A stretch of DNA of 64,000 bases from an uncultured Mycoplasma sp. (lineage in GTDB: Bacteria > Bacillota_I > Bacilli_A > RF39 > UBA660): the NCBI GenBank assembly GCA_902493595.1, contig CABUPU010000002.1, positions 1 to 64,000 on the forward strand, written 5' to 3'. The notes below the pieces were generated by a model. It worked only from the letters and a program-made list of their open reading frames with translations. It did not search any database and was not told where the DNA came from. The translations under genes were made by a program, and so were the position numbers. Positions 44,760 through 53,490 of this stretch are shown in pieces; position 1 is the stretch's first letter, and every line of letters begins with the position of its first letter.

Positions 44760-45056
44760 GTGACAAAAGCATATAGATTTACATACATTTTTTTAGGTAT
44801 TATGATTACTGTCTTACTAGCTTTTTTAATACTTTGGTGTAGTAAATCATATACAGTTACATTTGATACTGATGGAGCACAAAGTTATGAAGCTATTTCA
44901 GTTAGACCTGCACAAAAAATTGATTTACCTCCATCTCCAGTAAAAGAGGGTTACACTTTTGAAGGATGGTATTATGATGATAAAAAATTTGATGAAAATA
45001 CTTTAGTATTTGATAATATAATTTTAAAAGCAAAATGGAAAAGTATTATGGAATGA
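44760..45056 (+). CDS. membrane-anchored InlB B-repeat protein
   Basis: 98 residues. GTG 44760 is preferred over GTG 44751, which lies inside the AAGGGTG ribosome site. One membrane helix (about 10-30) is followed by a single Listeria-Bacteroides (InlB B) repeat: YTVTFDTDGAQSYEAISV ... GYTFEGWYYDDKKF ... LKAKW. Such repeats usually occur in large adhesins; here there is only one. Function unknown. Confidence 0.7.
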   Translation: MTKAYRFTYIFLGIMITVLLAFLILWCSKSYTVTFDTDGAQSYEAISVRPAQKIDLPPSPVKEGYTFEGWYYDDKKFDENTLVFDNIILKAKWKSIME

Positions 45057-45064
45057 AAAAATCA

Positions 45065-46423
45065 TTAGTTGAGTTCTAATGATATTTTTTTGATTAAATC
45101 TAAATATTTTTGTTTTTCTTTTTCTAAAGTTTCCTCATCTTTTCTTTCAAATCTTACTGTAAGAACAGGACCGGTATTAGATTGTCTTATTAAAGTAAAA
45201 CCATCTTCATAATCGATTCTTATACCATCAATATTATTATATTTAATATTCTCATTATCAAGGTATTCCTTTAATTTATCGATTATTTTAGATTTATTTT
45301 CTTCGGTTACTTCAATTTTAATTTCTGGTGTATGGAAATATTTTGGAATACTTTCACTCATCTGGCTAAATGTTAACTCACTTTTAGAAAGCATTTCAAT
45401 TATTCTTAAAGCGTTATATATTCCATCATCGGTACCAATCCATTTATCTTTAAACCATAAGTGTCCTGAAAATTCACCACCAAAGTCTAAGTTCATTTCA
45501 TTTATTTTTAAATTCATGTAACTATTACCAGTACGGTAAATTGTAAGTGGCAAATTAATCTTTTGCATTTCATCAATAACTGCTTTTGAACACTTTACAT
45601 CCATTATTGCATTTCTATTTTTTAAGTTTGGATTTAAATATTTGTAAATGTTTATCATAACATTATCAATTGGAGTAAATACTCCTTTATCATCGACAAC
45701 ACCAACTCTATCTGCATCGCCATCAATTCCAAGTGCTATATCAAAATGGTTGTTTATGATTTCCTCTTTAAGCATTTGCATATTTTCTTCGACTGATGGA
45801 TCTGGATGATGGACAGGGAAGTTACCATCACTTATACCATTAATTATTTTATAATCAATATCAAATTTTTTAAGTATTCTTTCTAAAATTATACTTCCTG
45901 TACCATTTCCTGGATCAAATACAGCTTTTATTTTTTTGCTACCTAAATCTATGCTTTCAGTTATTTTATTTATGTAACTTTCAAAATTGTCATTATACTC
46001 TTGGTAAAATCCTTGAACATTTCTAAATTTACCAGTAAATAGGAAATCTCTAAAATCATAAATCTCTTTACCACAGGCATTTCCCTTTATTGAAAAAGAA
46101 AATTTAAATCCATTATATTCCTTTGGATTATGTGAGGCAGTAATCATTATACCATTTTCAACATTAAGTAGCTTTTTATAATAATAGTAAATAGGAGTAG
46201 TACATAATCCTAAATCAATTACATGAGCCCCACCTTGTAGAAGTCCATTTACTAAAGCTGTATTTAACCCTTCAGAGGAAAGTCTATTATCATGACCTAT
46301 AATTACTTTATTATTTTTAATGTATGATGCAAATGCATGGCCAAAAGTAAATGCATCATCTTCGTTTAAATCAGTAGGGTATATACCTCTTACATCATAT
46401 TCTCTAAATATATATTTTTTCAT
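45065..46423 (-). CDS. phosphomannomutase/phosphoglucomutase
   Basis: 452 residues. Active-site serine loop in ITASHNPKEYNGFKF, metal loop in LGIDGDADRVG, sugar-binding GGEFSGHLWF and phosphate-binding RQSNTGPVLTVRFE. This alpha-D-phosphohexomutase interconverts hexose 1- and 6-phosphates for nucleotide sugar synthesis. Mannose or glucose preference cannot be settled from sequence. Monocistronic. Confidence 0.92.
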   Translation of the reverse strand: MKKYIFREYDVRGIYPTDLNEDDAFTFGHAFASYIKNNKVIIGHDNRLSSEGLNTALVNGLLQGGAHVIDLGLCTTPIYYYYKKLLNVENGIMITASHNPKEYNGFKFSFSIKGNACGKEIYDFRDFLFTGKFRNVQGFYQEYNDNFESYINKITESIDLGSKKIKAVFDPGNGTGSIILERILKKFDIDYKIINGISDGNFPVHHPDPSVEENMQMLKEEIINNHFDIALGIDGDADRVGVVDDKGVFTPIDNVMINIYKYLNPNLKNRNAIMDVKCSKAVIDEMQKINLPLTIYRTGNSYMNLKINEMNLDFGGEFSGHLWFKDKWIGTDDGIYNALRIIEMLSKSELTFSQMSESIPKYFHTPEIKIEVTEENKSKIIDKLKEYLDNENIKYNNIDGIRIDYEDGFTLIRQSNTGPVLTVRFERKDEETLEKEKQKYLDLIKKISLELN

Positions 46424-46608
46424 ATCATCACCATTTAAATTATATAATTATTTTCTTTTTTAGTAAATATATTTATAAATTTGCTTTACAGTTTATAATA
46501 TAATTTTAAAATGTAATGACATCATATTTTCTAAGATAATACCTAGCATGAATTTTCCTATATTAATCCAGTACCAATAGTAATATATAAAAAGGCTAGC
46601 TAATCTAA

Positions 46609-46782
46609 ATATTATTAAATTTTAATGGCATATATAAAACTTTAACATTTTATGATGTTGATAATAATGAGTTTGCTATTTATGAGGTATACGATTTAGA
46701 TTTGGAATGGAGACAATATAAATTTAATGCTGATAGTGATGAATGAGCATTTGTTATTTTAATGTTTGATGGGCAATCATAG
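46609..46782 (+). pseudogene. gene fragment
   Basis: No ATG, but 45 codons read as natural protein (KTLTFYDVDNNEFAIYEVYD, then LEWRQYKFNADSDE). An in-frame TGA at 46744 and a TAG at 46780 follow. A terminator sits at 46827. The remaining bases of 46424-46608 hold nothing I recognise. It is a decayed gene of unknown family. Confidence 0.4.
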
Positions 46783-46826
46783 TAACATATTTTGAAGTAT
46801 AATTGATTTTGTATTTACATTTTTAA

Positions 46827-46857
46827 AAATATAGTTTGTGTAAAGACTATATTTTTT
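46827..46857 (+). terminator. terminator
   Basis: AAATATAGT pairs with ACTATATTT, followed by a T run. Confidence 0.7.
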
Positions 46858-46923
46858 CTTTCTTTTTAATTGTAATTAAAGCTTAATTATGGTATCATTT
46901 AAAGTAGAGAGTAGGAAGGTTTT

Positions 46924-48099
46924 ATGAAAAGAAAAGGAATGTTATTTGTAATCGGAGCGCTTTTGATATGTAGTGTATTTTTATTAACAGGTTATATTGT
47001 TCATAATAAGAAAGGAAGTAATTCTAAGCCCAATATTTCCCTTAATAAAAATAATAGTTTTGATTATAAATTTATAAAACAAATTGATAGCAATGATAAT
47101 ATCTTAGTAAGCCCATTATCTATGGCTTATTTATTATCAATGATTCAAAGTGGTGCAAAAGGTAATAATTTAAATGAACTTAATATTGCACTTGATAATT
47201 ATGATTTGAGGCCTTTGGAAAATATAGAGGGAGTAATGTCAATGGCTAATAGTATGTGGATTAATAATAGATATAAAAATGATATTAATAGTACATTTGC
47301 TACAGCACTTAAAATTAATTATCATAGTGAAGTTTTATACGATGAATTTGCAAATGCTGATAATATAAATAAATGGGTTTCAGAAAAAACATATAATATG
47401 ATTAATGAGTTATTTCCAAGTGATAGTGTAAATCCATATGATACAGTTATGGCTTTAGTAAATGCAATTGGTATTAATTTTAAATGGGATGAAGAATTTG
47501 ATTGTAATAAAACTACAATGGGAAATTTTTTAGATAAAAATGTTTATATGATGAGCTCTAACGAAAAATATATAGAAAGTGATTATTATACAGGTTTTAT
47601 TAAAGACTATGAAAAACTTTCTGATAATTCGCAATATGAATTCATTGGACTTCTTCCTAAAAAAGATATTCAAGATATAATTAATAATTTATCTAATGAT
47701 GTAATAAATAAGTCTATTACAGAAAGTGAAACTTATGTTCAAATACCTAGGTTTAAGTATAACTATGAAGTAGGTAATTTAAAAAGTAAATTAAATGCTC
47801 TTGGTATAAATGATATGTTTATTGATGGTGTAGCCAATTTTGATGGAATAGCTAAGGATATTTATGTAAGTAAAATTGTTCAAAAAACATATATAGATTT
47901 TATGGAAAGTGGTACTAAAGCAGCTGCAGCCTCCGGAGCGATATTTGATTCAAATTCAGTTTCAGCAGCAAAATCCGTAATATTCAATAAACCATTTGTG
48001 TATTTAATTAGAAAAAAAGGAAGTAACAATATTTATTTTATGGGTATTGTAATTAGCCCTATAGAATATGACGAGACAAAAGGTGTTTGTGAAGGGTAG
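46924..48099 (+). CDS. membrane-anchored serpin
   Basis: 391 residues. An N-terminal anchor helix (about 5-26) is followed by a complete serpin fold: NILVSPLSMAYLLSMIQSGAKG, ANSMWINNRYK, LVNAIGINFKW, and the C-terminal FNKPFVYLIR box. The hinge ESGTKAAAASGAIF starts at Glu328 and has the small residues needed for loop insertion, so it should be inhibitory. Counting 17 residues gives a P1 near Asn344, just before Ser345. It may trap host or competitor serine/cysteine proteases at the cell surface. RBS GGAAGG. A TAATTAA-AGC-TTAATTA inverted repeat lies at 46873-46889. Confidence 0.9.
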   Translation: MKRKGMLFVIGALLICSVFLLTGYIVHNKKGSNSKPNISLNKNNSFDYKFIKQIDSNDNILVSPLSMAYLLSMIQSGAKGNNLNELNIALDNYDLRPLENIEGVMSMANSMWINNRYKNDINSTFATALKINYHSEVLYDEFANADNINKWVSEKTYNMINELFPSDSVNPYDTVMALVNAIGINFKWDEEFDCNKTTMGNFLDKNVYMMSSNEKYIESDYYTGFIKDYEKLSDNSQYEFIGLLPKKDIQDIINNLSNDVINKSITESETYVQIPRFKYNYEVGNLKSKLNALGINDMFIDGVANFDGIAKDIYVSKIVQKTYIDFMESGTKAAAASGAIFDSNSVSAAKSVIFNKPFVYLIRKKGSNNIYFMGIVISPIEYDETKGVCEG

Positions 48100-48107
48100 G
48101 AAGAGTT

Positions 48108-49856
48108 ATGTTTGGTAAAATACTTTATATAAGTGATAGTATGGCATATGTTCAAAATCTTGCGGGAAGTAATGTTCAAGCAGATTTAATGAACATGCAT
48201 GTAATTTTTGAAAGTAACGGTGAAAGAATTTTAGGAGAAATCACTGAAGTTAATAGTAGTGAAATAAAAATTCGTTTCCTCGGAGAATATCAAGGTAATA
48301 GATTTTTAAATGGTGTGCTTAGAAAACCTCTTTTATCTTCGACTATCAGAATAATTAATGGTGAAGAGTTAATGGCTCTTGTAGGAACATATTCTGAAAA
48401 TAGTTTTGTATTAGGTCAAAGTGCAATTTATAAAAACTTTACAGTATGTCCAAGTATTAATGATTTATTTTCAAATCATTTAGCGATATTTGGTAACACT
48501 GGTTCTGGTAAATCTTGTGGTGTATCAAGAATGGTTCAAAATATATTCTTAAATAAATTTGCCAAAGTAAAAAATGCAAATATGTTTATTTTTGATGCTT
48601 ATGGTGAATATAAGAATGCGTTTAGTTCAATTAATACAATTGATCCAGAGTATAATTATAAGTTTATTACCACTAATCCTAAGGAGACCACTGATGTACC
48701 ACTTAAAATACCAGTTAATTTATTAAAACTTGATGATTATGCACTGCTTCTTCAGGCTAGTAAACATACACAACTTCCAATACTTGAAAGAACACTAAAA
48801 CTATCTAAAATATTTGCTACAGATTCACCTGAATCTAGAAAATATAAAAATCATTTAATTGCTAAAGCTTTACTTGCCGTATTATTCTCATCTGAGACCA
48901 CTGCTCAAAAGAAAAATGAAATATTTACAATTATAGAAACTTGTCATACACCAGAATTTAATTTTGATACAACTATTCAAGGACTTGGTTATACAAGAAG
49001 TTTCTCTGAATGTTTTGAAATTGATTCAAATGGTTATTTTGGAGAAAGTGTTCTTATTACTGAATATATTTTAAAAAATATTAATGATGAAATTGAAAAT
49101 CTTTCTCCGGATGAAAATGCTTTTTATTCACTATTAGACTTTTCAAAAGCACTAGAGTTTACTTTAATTTCTGAGGGTTTCTTACATAATGATACACTTG
49201 TGGATGATGCCTCAATATTAAAGGTTAGACTTACTACAATTCTTCATAGTGAAGTTGGTAATTATTTTGATGGAACTAAACATTATACAAATAATGAATT
49301 TATTGATGCTTTAAAATCATTTAATGGTAAAAAAGCTCAAATAATTAATATTAATCTCGAGGATGTAGATGACATATACGCTAAAGTTATTGTAAAAATA
49401 ATGTGTAAATTCTTATTCGATTATTCCAAGTCTTTAGAACAAAGGGCAAGTATTCCATTTCATTTATTTTTGGAAGAAGCACATAGATATATTCAAAAAG
49501 ATAATGATACATTCTTACTTGGATATAATATTTTTGATAGAATTGCAAAAGAAGGAAGAAAATATGGCGTAATTCTTGATATTATATCTCAAAGACCAGT
49601 TGAAATATCTGATACAGTTATTGCACAATGTTCAAATTTCTTAATCTTTAAAATGACACACCCTCTTGATATTAAATATATTTCAGAAATGCTTCCAAAT
49701 ATTAGTGCAGATATTATTGAAAAACAAAAAACACTTCAACCAGGAACTTGTGTATCATTTGGTAGTGCCTTTAAAATACCAATGATAGTTAAGATGGAAT
49801 TACCTAATCCAATGCCTTATTCATCAAACTGTAATGTTTCCTCTTGCTGGAGATAA
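48108..49856 (+). CDS. HerA/DUF87-family DNA-translocase-like ATPase
   Basis: 582 residues, 8 bases after the serpin. HAS-barrel-like N-terminus (about 1-90: ISDSMAYVQNLAGSN ... LGEITEV). Walker A GNTGSGKSCG near 129, Walker B HLFLEEAHRYI with the Glu pair, and the motor motif RKYGVILDIISQRP. HerA proteins are hexameric translocases working with NurA-type nucleases in repair, or with Sir2/DUF4297 effectors in defence. No such partner lies next to it here. Confidence 0.85.
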   Translation: MFGKILYISDSMAYVQNLAGSNVQADLMNMHVIFESNGERILGEITEVNSSEIKIRFLGEYQGNRFLNGVLRKPLLSSTIRIINGEELMALVGTYSENSFVLGQSAIYKNFTVCPSINDLFSNHLAIFGNTGSGKSCGVSRMVQNIFLNKFAKVKNANMFIFDAYGEYKNAFSSINTIDPEYNYKFITTNPKETTDVPLKIPVNLLKLDDYALLLQASKHTQLPILERTLKLSKIFATDSPESRKYKNHLIAKALLAVLFSSETTAQKKNEIFTIIETCHTPEFNFDTTIQGLGYTRSFSECFEIDSNGYFGESVLITEYILKNINDEIENLSPDENAFYSLLDFSKALEFTLISEGFLHNDTLVDDASILKVRLTTILHSEVGNYFDGTKHYTNNEFIDALKSFNGKKAQIININLEDVDDIYAKVIVKIMCKFLFDYSKSLEQRASIPFHLFLEEAHRYIQKDNDTFLLGYNIFDRIAKEGRKYGVILDIISQRPVEISDTVIAQCSNFLIFKMTHPLDIKYISEMLPNISADIIEKQKTLQPGTCVSFGSAFKIPMIVKMELPNPMPYSSNCNVSSCWR

Positions 49857-49954
49857 AAAAAGTTAATAGAAAAATTAATGTAAAAGAGCAAGAACTTCCC
49901 ACATTTAATAGGGTTGGTTTTGTTGCTGCTCAATGGGGAGGAGTAAGATATTAA
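49844..49954 (+). CDS. possible small protein overlapping the end of the HerA gene
   Basis: 36 codons from TTG 49844 in another frame. The part from KINVKEQELPTFNRVG to AAQWGGVRY is protein-like and fills the gap up to the terminator. No RBS is visible, so it may be a remnant. Confidence 0.3.
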   Translation: MLEIKKVNRKINVKEQELPTFNRVGFVAAQWGGVRY

Positions 49955-49968
49955 TCTTACCTCTTTTT
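49938..49968 (+). terminator. terminator
   Basis: GTAAGAT (49943-49949) pairs with ATCTTAC (49954-49960), flanked by GAG/CTC, with a T run after it. Confidence 0.7.
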
Positions 49969-50017
49969 ATTTTAGTCATTTTTTTATATAATTATAGTAT
50001 TATTAAATGGAGGATTT

Positions 50018-50413
50018 ATGGATAATAAGAAAGAATATATAAATAATGAAATTGATACTAAAAAAAGGGAAAAATACTTATTAAAAGTATTTAAGAAGAT
50101 ATCAATCTATGGTTTAGTTATAACATCTATTATACTTGTAGGTAATGGAGTTGATCATTTAATTGAATCTTATTGTTTAATGGGAGCGGATGGCCTATTT
50201 ATTATAACAAGTGCATGTAGTTCATATATGCTTAATAATACTGAAAAAAAACTTAATGAATTATATGAAAAGAAAATCGAATTAGAAAGTGAAAATAATA
50301 ATAAAATTGAAACTAATGAAAAAATGAACAAAAATGATTTATCATATAATTATGATGAAGATTATACCTTAAATAATGACTTAGGCTTTTCTCGTCGAAG
50401 AAGATTGAAATAA
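50018..50413 (+). CDS. small membrane protein, unknown
   Basis: 131 residues. One clear helix (about 30-48, IYGLVITSIILVGNGV) and a second weaker one (about 55-72, LMGADGLFIITSACSS), then a Lys/Glu coiled-coil stretch (TEKKLNELYEKKIELESE) and an Arg-rich end (FSRRRRLK). RBS GGAGG. No family recognised. Confidence 0.6.
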   Translation: MDNKKEYINNEIDTKKREKYLLKVFKKISIYGLVITSIILVGNGVDHLIESYCLMGADGLFIITSACSSYMLNNTEKKLNELYEKKIELESENNNKIETNEKMNKNDLSYNYDEDYTLNNDLGFSRRRRLK

Positions 50414-50471
50414 AATTACCTCTTGGCATAATCACTATATAATGATTTAATTATGGTGAAAGGAGTTAAAC

Positions 50472-50561
50472 TTGCTAACTATTTCTAAATTTTATGGCAT
50501 TATAATTAGAATGTATTTTCAGCAAAGAGAGTATGGAGAACCTAAATTCAAAAGAGAATAG
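50472..50561 (+). pseudogene. DUF4160 remnant
   Basis: 29 codons from TTG 50472 with a strong AAAGGAG: LTISKFYGIIIRMYF then QQREYGEPKFKRE. DUF4160 proteins normally begin P-T-I-S-x-F-Y-G-I-x-I-x-M-Y-F and continue into a HxPPHFHA motif, which is deleted here. DUF4160 genes usually pair with DUF2442 in toxin-antitoxin-like modules; none remains. A TATAAT lies at 50438-50443. Confidence 0.6.
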
Positions 50562-50571
50562 TTCTCTTTTT
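50551..50571 (+). terminator. terminator
   Basis: AAAGAGAA-TAG-TTCTCTTTT with extra T; the stem covers the stop of the DUF4160 remnant. Confidence 0.85.
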
Positions 50572-50701
50572 ATATTGACACTTATTTTACTGTAAAATAA
50601 TAATATAGTTTTTATAGGTAAATATGCTAAATAAATAAAATGTAATGTAAACTTTTAATGATTATATTTATTTTATATAAATAGTTTGTTATAATTAAGA
50701 T

Positions 50702-50883
50702 ACCTAGTTGATAGTTTATAGCGTATAAAACCGACTAAAGATAGAAATAAGGGAATCTAATTAGGTTATGGTGTAGAATGCTTATTCATTAAGTACATAA
50801 GAATCCTAAAATAACTTATGTGATGCCCACCTGCGGAGAGCGCGGGATTTTATCTAGCATAAACTAATCTTACTGGGTTTTTT
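50702..50883 (+). ncRNA. ssrS: 6S RNA
   Basis: About 182 nt with TATAAT (50690-50695) seven bases upstream. The 5' ACCTAG and GATAGTTTAT pair with the 3' ATAAACTA-ATC and CTGGGT, forming the closing stem of a rod, and a T run ends it. An internal GC hairpin lies around 50825-50847. Length, rod fold, and position next to the tcdA gene (as bsrA next to yrvM in Bacillus subtilis) support 6S RNA, which binds sigma-A RNA polymerase. I have not matched it to a covariance model. Confidence 0.7.
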
Positions 50884-50896
50884 AATAGGAGTATGT

Positions 50897-51565
50897 ATGA
50901 AAGAAAGATTAATAAATTTGTTTGGAGAAAGTAAATTAGAAAAGATTAAAAATGCTCACATCCTTTTAGTGGGAATTGGGGGAGTAGGTTCTTTTTGTTT
51001 TGAGACCTTAATTAGATGCGGAGTTGAAAATATTACAATTATTGATTTTGATACTTATGAAGAAAGTAATTTAAATAGACAGTTATATGCAACAATTGAT
51101 ACACTTGGTAAAAAGAAAATAGATACTGCTTTAATAAGAGCAAAAAGTATAAATGAAAATGTTAATATTAATGTTCTTGATACATTTTTAGATTTTAATT
51201 CAGACTTTGATTTTTCTTCATATGATTATATAATTGATGCTTGTGATAGTGTTCCGGCAAAAGCAAATCTTATAATAAATGCTAAAAAGTATAATAAGAA
51301 AATTATTGTTTCTTTAGGAATTGGCAATAGAGTTTGCCCTGAATTAGTATGTAAAAGTACTTTAAAAGAAAGTTTATCTGATCCACTTGGTAAAAAACTT
51401 AATCATTATTTAATTAAAAAATGTGAATTTTTTGATAATGTTAATGTAATATGTTCTAAAGAAAAACCAATTAAAAGTCAACCAATTTCATCATATGTAT
51501 GTACAACTTCAGTAGCGGGAATATATTTATCAGACTATGTAATAAAGGATATTATCAATGGATAA
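50897..51565 (+). CDS. tcdA: tRNA threonylcarbamoyladenosine dehydratase (TcdA/YrvM)
   Basis: 222 residues. ThiF/E1-like fold with GIGGVGSFCFETLIRCGVENI, the DFDTYEESNLNRQ box and YIIDACDSVPAK. It converts t6A37 to the cyclic form using ATP. No CsdE-like domain. RBS TAGGAG. Overlaps dxs by 8 bases. Confidence 0.92.
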   Translation: MKERLINLFGESKLEKIKNAHILLVGIGGVGSFCFETLIRCGVENITIIDFDTYEESNLNRQLYATIDTLGKKKIDTALIRAKSINENVNINVLDTFLDFNSDFDFSSYDYIIDACDSVPAKANLIINAKKYNKKIIVSLGIGNRVCPELVCKSTLKESLSDPLGKKLNHYLIKKCEFFDNVNVICSKEKPIKSQPISSYVCTTSVAGIYLSDYVIKDIING

Positions 51566-53423
51566 GATAGAAAATATAAAAAATCCTGATTTTCTAAAAG
51601 AACTAAATAATGATGAACTAGCTACTTTAGGAGCGGATATTCGGGAGTTTATTTTAGAAAATGTTTCTAATACAGGAGGTCACTTATCCTCGAATTTAGG
51701 AATTACTGATTTAACTATTGCGATGCTTAAAGTATTTGATGTGAGTGTTGATAAAATAATTTTTGATGTTGGTCATCAAACATATCCATATAAAATATTA
51801 ACTGGTAGAGCAAAAGATTTTAAAAACTTAAGAAAATATAATGGCCTTGAGGGTTTTCAAAAGAAAAGTGAAAGTAAATATGATGTTTATGAAGCTGGAC
51901 ATAGTTCAACATCTTTATCGGCTGGTCTTGGTTTTGCTTTAGCAAGAGATTTAGATAAAAAAGATTATAATGTTGTATGTGTCATCGGAGATGGTTCTAT
52001 TTCTAATGGCCTTTCTTTTGAAGCACTCAATCATATAGGAAGTTTAAATACAAGGCTTATTATTATTTTAAATGATAATGAAATGAGTATTTCTAAAAAT
52101 GTTGGAGCAGTTCATAATTTTTTAGATTCTGTAAGAGCAGGTAAAGGCTATAATGATGTTAAGAAAAACACTAAAAGTTTTTTAAATAAAACAAAGTTTG
52201 GTAAAGTGTGTGCTAATGCCTTAAATAGTATTAAAGATAATTTTAAAATGTTATATGTAAAAAAAGGAAGTTTATTTACTTCTTTAGGTTTTGAGTATTT
52301 TGGACCAATTGATGGTGAAGACTTTAATGAAATGATTAAGTATTTGCAAATGGTTAAAAATATTAATAAGCCTGTTTTACTTCATGTAATTACCAAAAAA
52401 GGTTTTGGTTATGAACCAGCTGAAAATGATGAAAATGGATCTTTTCATGGAGTGGGACCCTTTAATATAAAAGATGGCAAACCTAAAGAAATATCAAATT
52501 TACCTTCGTATAGTGAAATAATGAGTTCGTATGTTTTAAATTATGCTAAAAAAGATAAAGATATAATTGTTATTACACCTGCGATGGAAAAGGGATGTAA
52601 ACTTAGTATTATAAAAGAAAAACTTCCTAAACAGTTTATTGATGTTGGTATTAATGAAGAACATTCTTTAGTTTTAGCTTCATCCCTTGCGGAAAATGGT
52701 AAAAAACCAATATGTTTTATTTATTCAAGTTTTCTTCAGCGTGGTTATGATGAAATAGTCCACGATATTGCGAGAATGAATGAACACGTAATTATTTGTA
52801 TTGATAGGGCAGGTTTTGTATCCTCAGATGGTGAAACTCATCAAGGATTATTTGATGTGCCAATGCTACTTCCTATTCCTAATATGGTTATATCTATGCC
52901 ATCGAGTCCTAAAGAAGCTGATAATCTTTTGCAGCTTGCATTAAAAACTAATAAACCTTTTGCGATAAGATATCCAAAAATAAATTTAAAGTATGATTTT
53001 CAAAAGAAAGAAGATATTGTTTTGGGTTCTTGGAGTGTAATTGCCTCCGGAGAAGATGGTGTAATTATTACTTATGGTGATTTTGTAAGTAGAGCACAAA
53101 ATATTTGTGATAAACTTTCTAAAGATAATATAAATCTTACAATTATTAATGCTAGATTCTTAAAACCAATAGATGAAAAAATGCTTACTAAAATACTAAA
53201 ATATTATAAAAAAGTATTTATTTATGAAGAGAGTATGGAAGGATGTAGTTTAGATAGTGTAGTTCTTTCATTTGCAAGTAAAATAAATAGTAAAAATGAT
53301 TTTTACATATACAATATTCCTAATAAATTTATGTTTACTGCCACAAGAGAGGAACTTATAAAATTAAATAATTTAGATGAAGAATCTATTTATAATAAAA
53401 TAAAAAATGAATATAAAAAATAA
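51558..53423 (+). CDS. dxs: 1-deoxy-D-xylulose-5-phosphate synthase
   Basis: 621 residues, usual length. Thiamine diphosphate enzyme for the MEP isoprenoid pathway. SNTGGHLSSNLGITDLT, DVGHQTYPYKILTGR, the Mg/TPP motif GDGSISNGLSFEALNH, and the transketolase pyrimidine part (INEEHSLVLASSLA, DRAGFVSSDGETHQGLFD). Couples to tcdA by overlap. It shows that isoprenoids are made by the MEP route. Confidence 0.96.
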   Translation: MDKIENIKNPDFLKELNNDELATLGADIREFILENVSNTGGHLSSNLGITDLTIAMLKVFDVSVDKIIFDVGHQTYPYKILTGRAKDFKNLRKYNGLEGFQKKSESKYDVYEAGHSSTSLSAGLGFALARDLDKKDYNVVCVIGDGSISNGLSFEALNHIGSLNTRLIIILNDNEMSISKNVGAVHNFLDSVRAGKGYNDVKKNTKSFLNKTKFGKVCANALNSIKDNFKMLYVKKGSLFTSLGFEYFGPIDGEDFNEMIKYLQMVKNINKPVLLHVITKKGFGYEPAENDENGSFHGVGPFNIKDGKPKEISNLPSYSEIMSSYVLNYAKKDKDIIVITPAMEKGCKLSIIKEKLPKQFIDVGINEEHSLVLASSLAENGKKPICFIYSSFLQRGYDEIVHDIARMNEHVIICIDRAGFVSSDGETHQGLFDVPMLLPIPNMVISMPSSPKEADNLLQLALKTNKPFAIRYPKINLKYDFQKKEDIVLGSWSVIASGEDGVIITYGDFVSRAQNICDKLSKDNINLTIINARFLKPIDEKMLTKILKYYKKVFIYEESMEGCSLDSVVLSFASKINSKNDFYIYNIPNKFMFTATREELIKLNNLDEESIYNKIKNEYKK

Positions 53424-53490
53424 TAAATAAATTAAAACTATTGAAAATTTAATTGCAAAATAGTACAATAAAAAAATGAAAGGATCATTT

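Noticed and set aside
48108..49856. HerA-based defence system
   Set aside because: No Sir2, DUF4297 or NurA-like gene lies beside it; the neighbours are a serpin and a small membrane protein.
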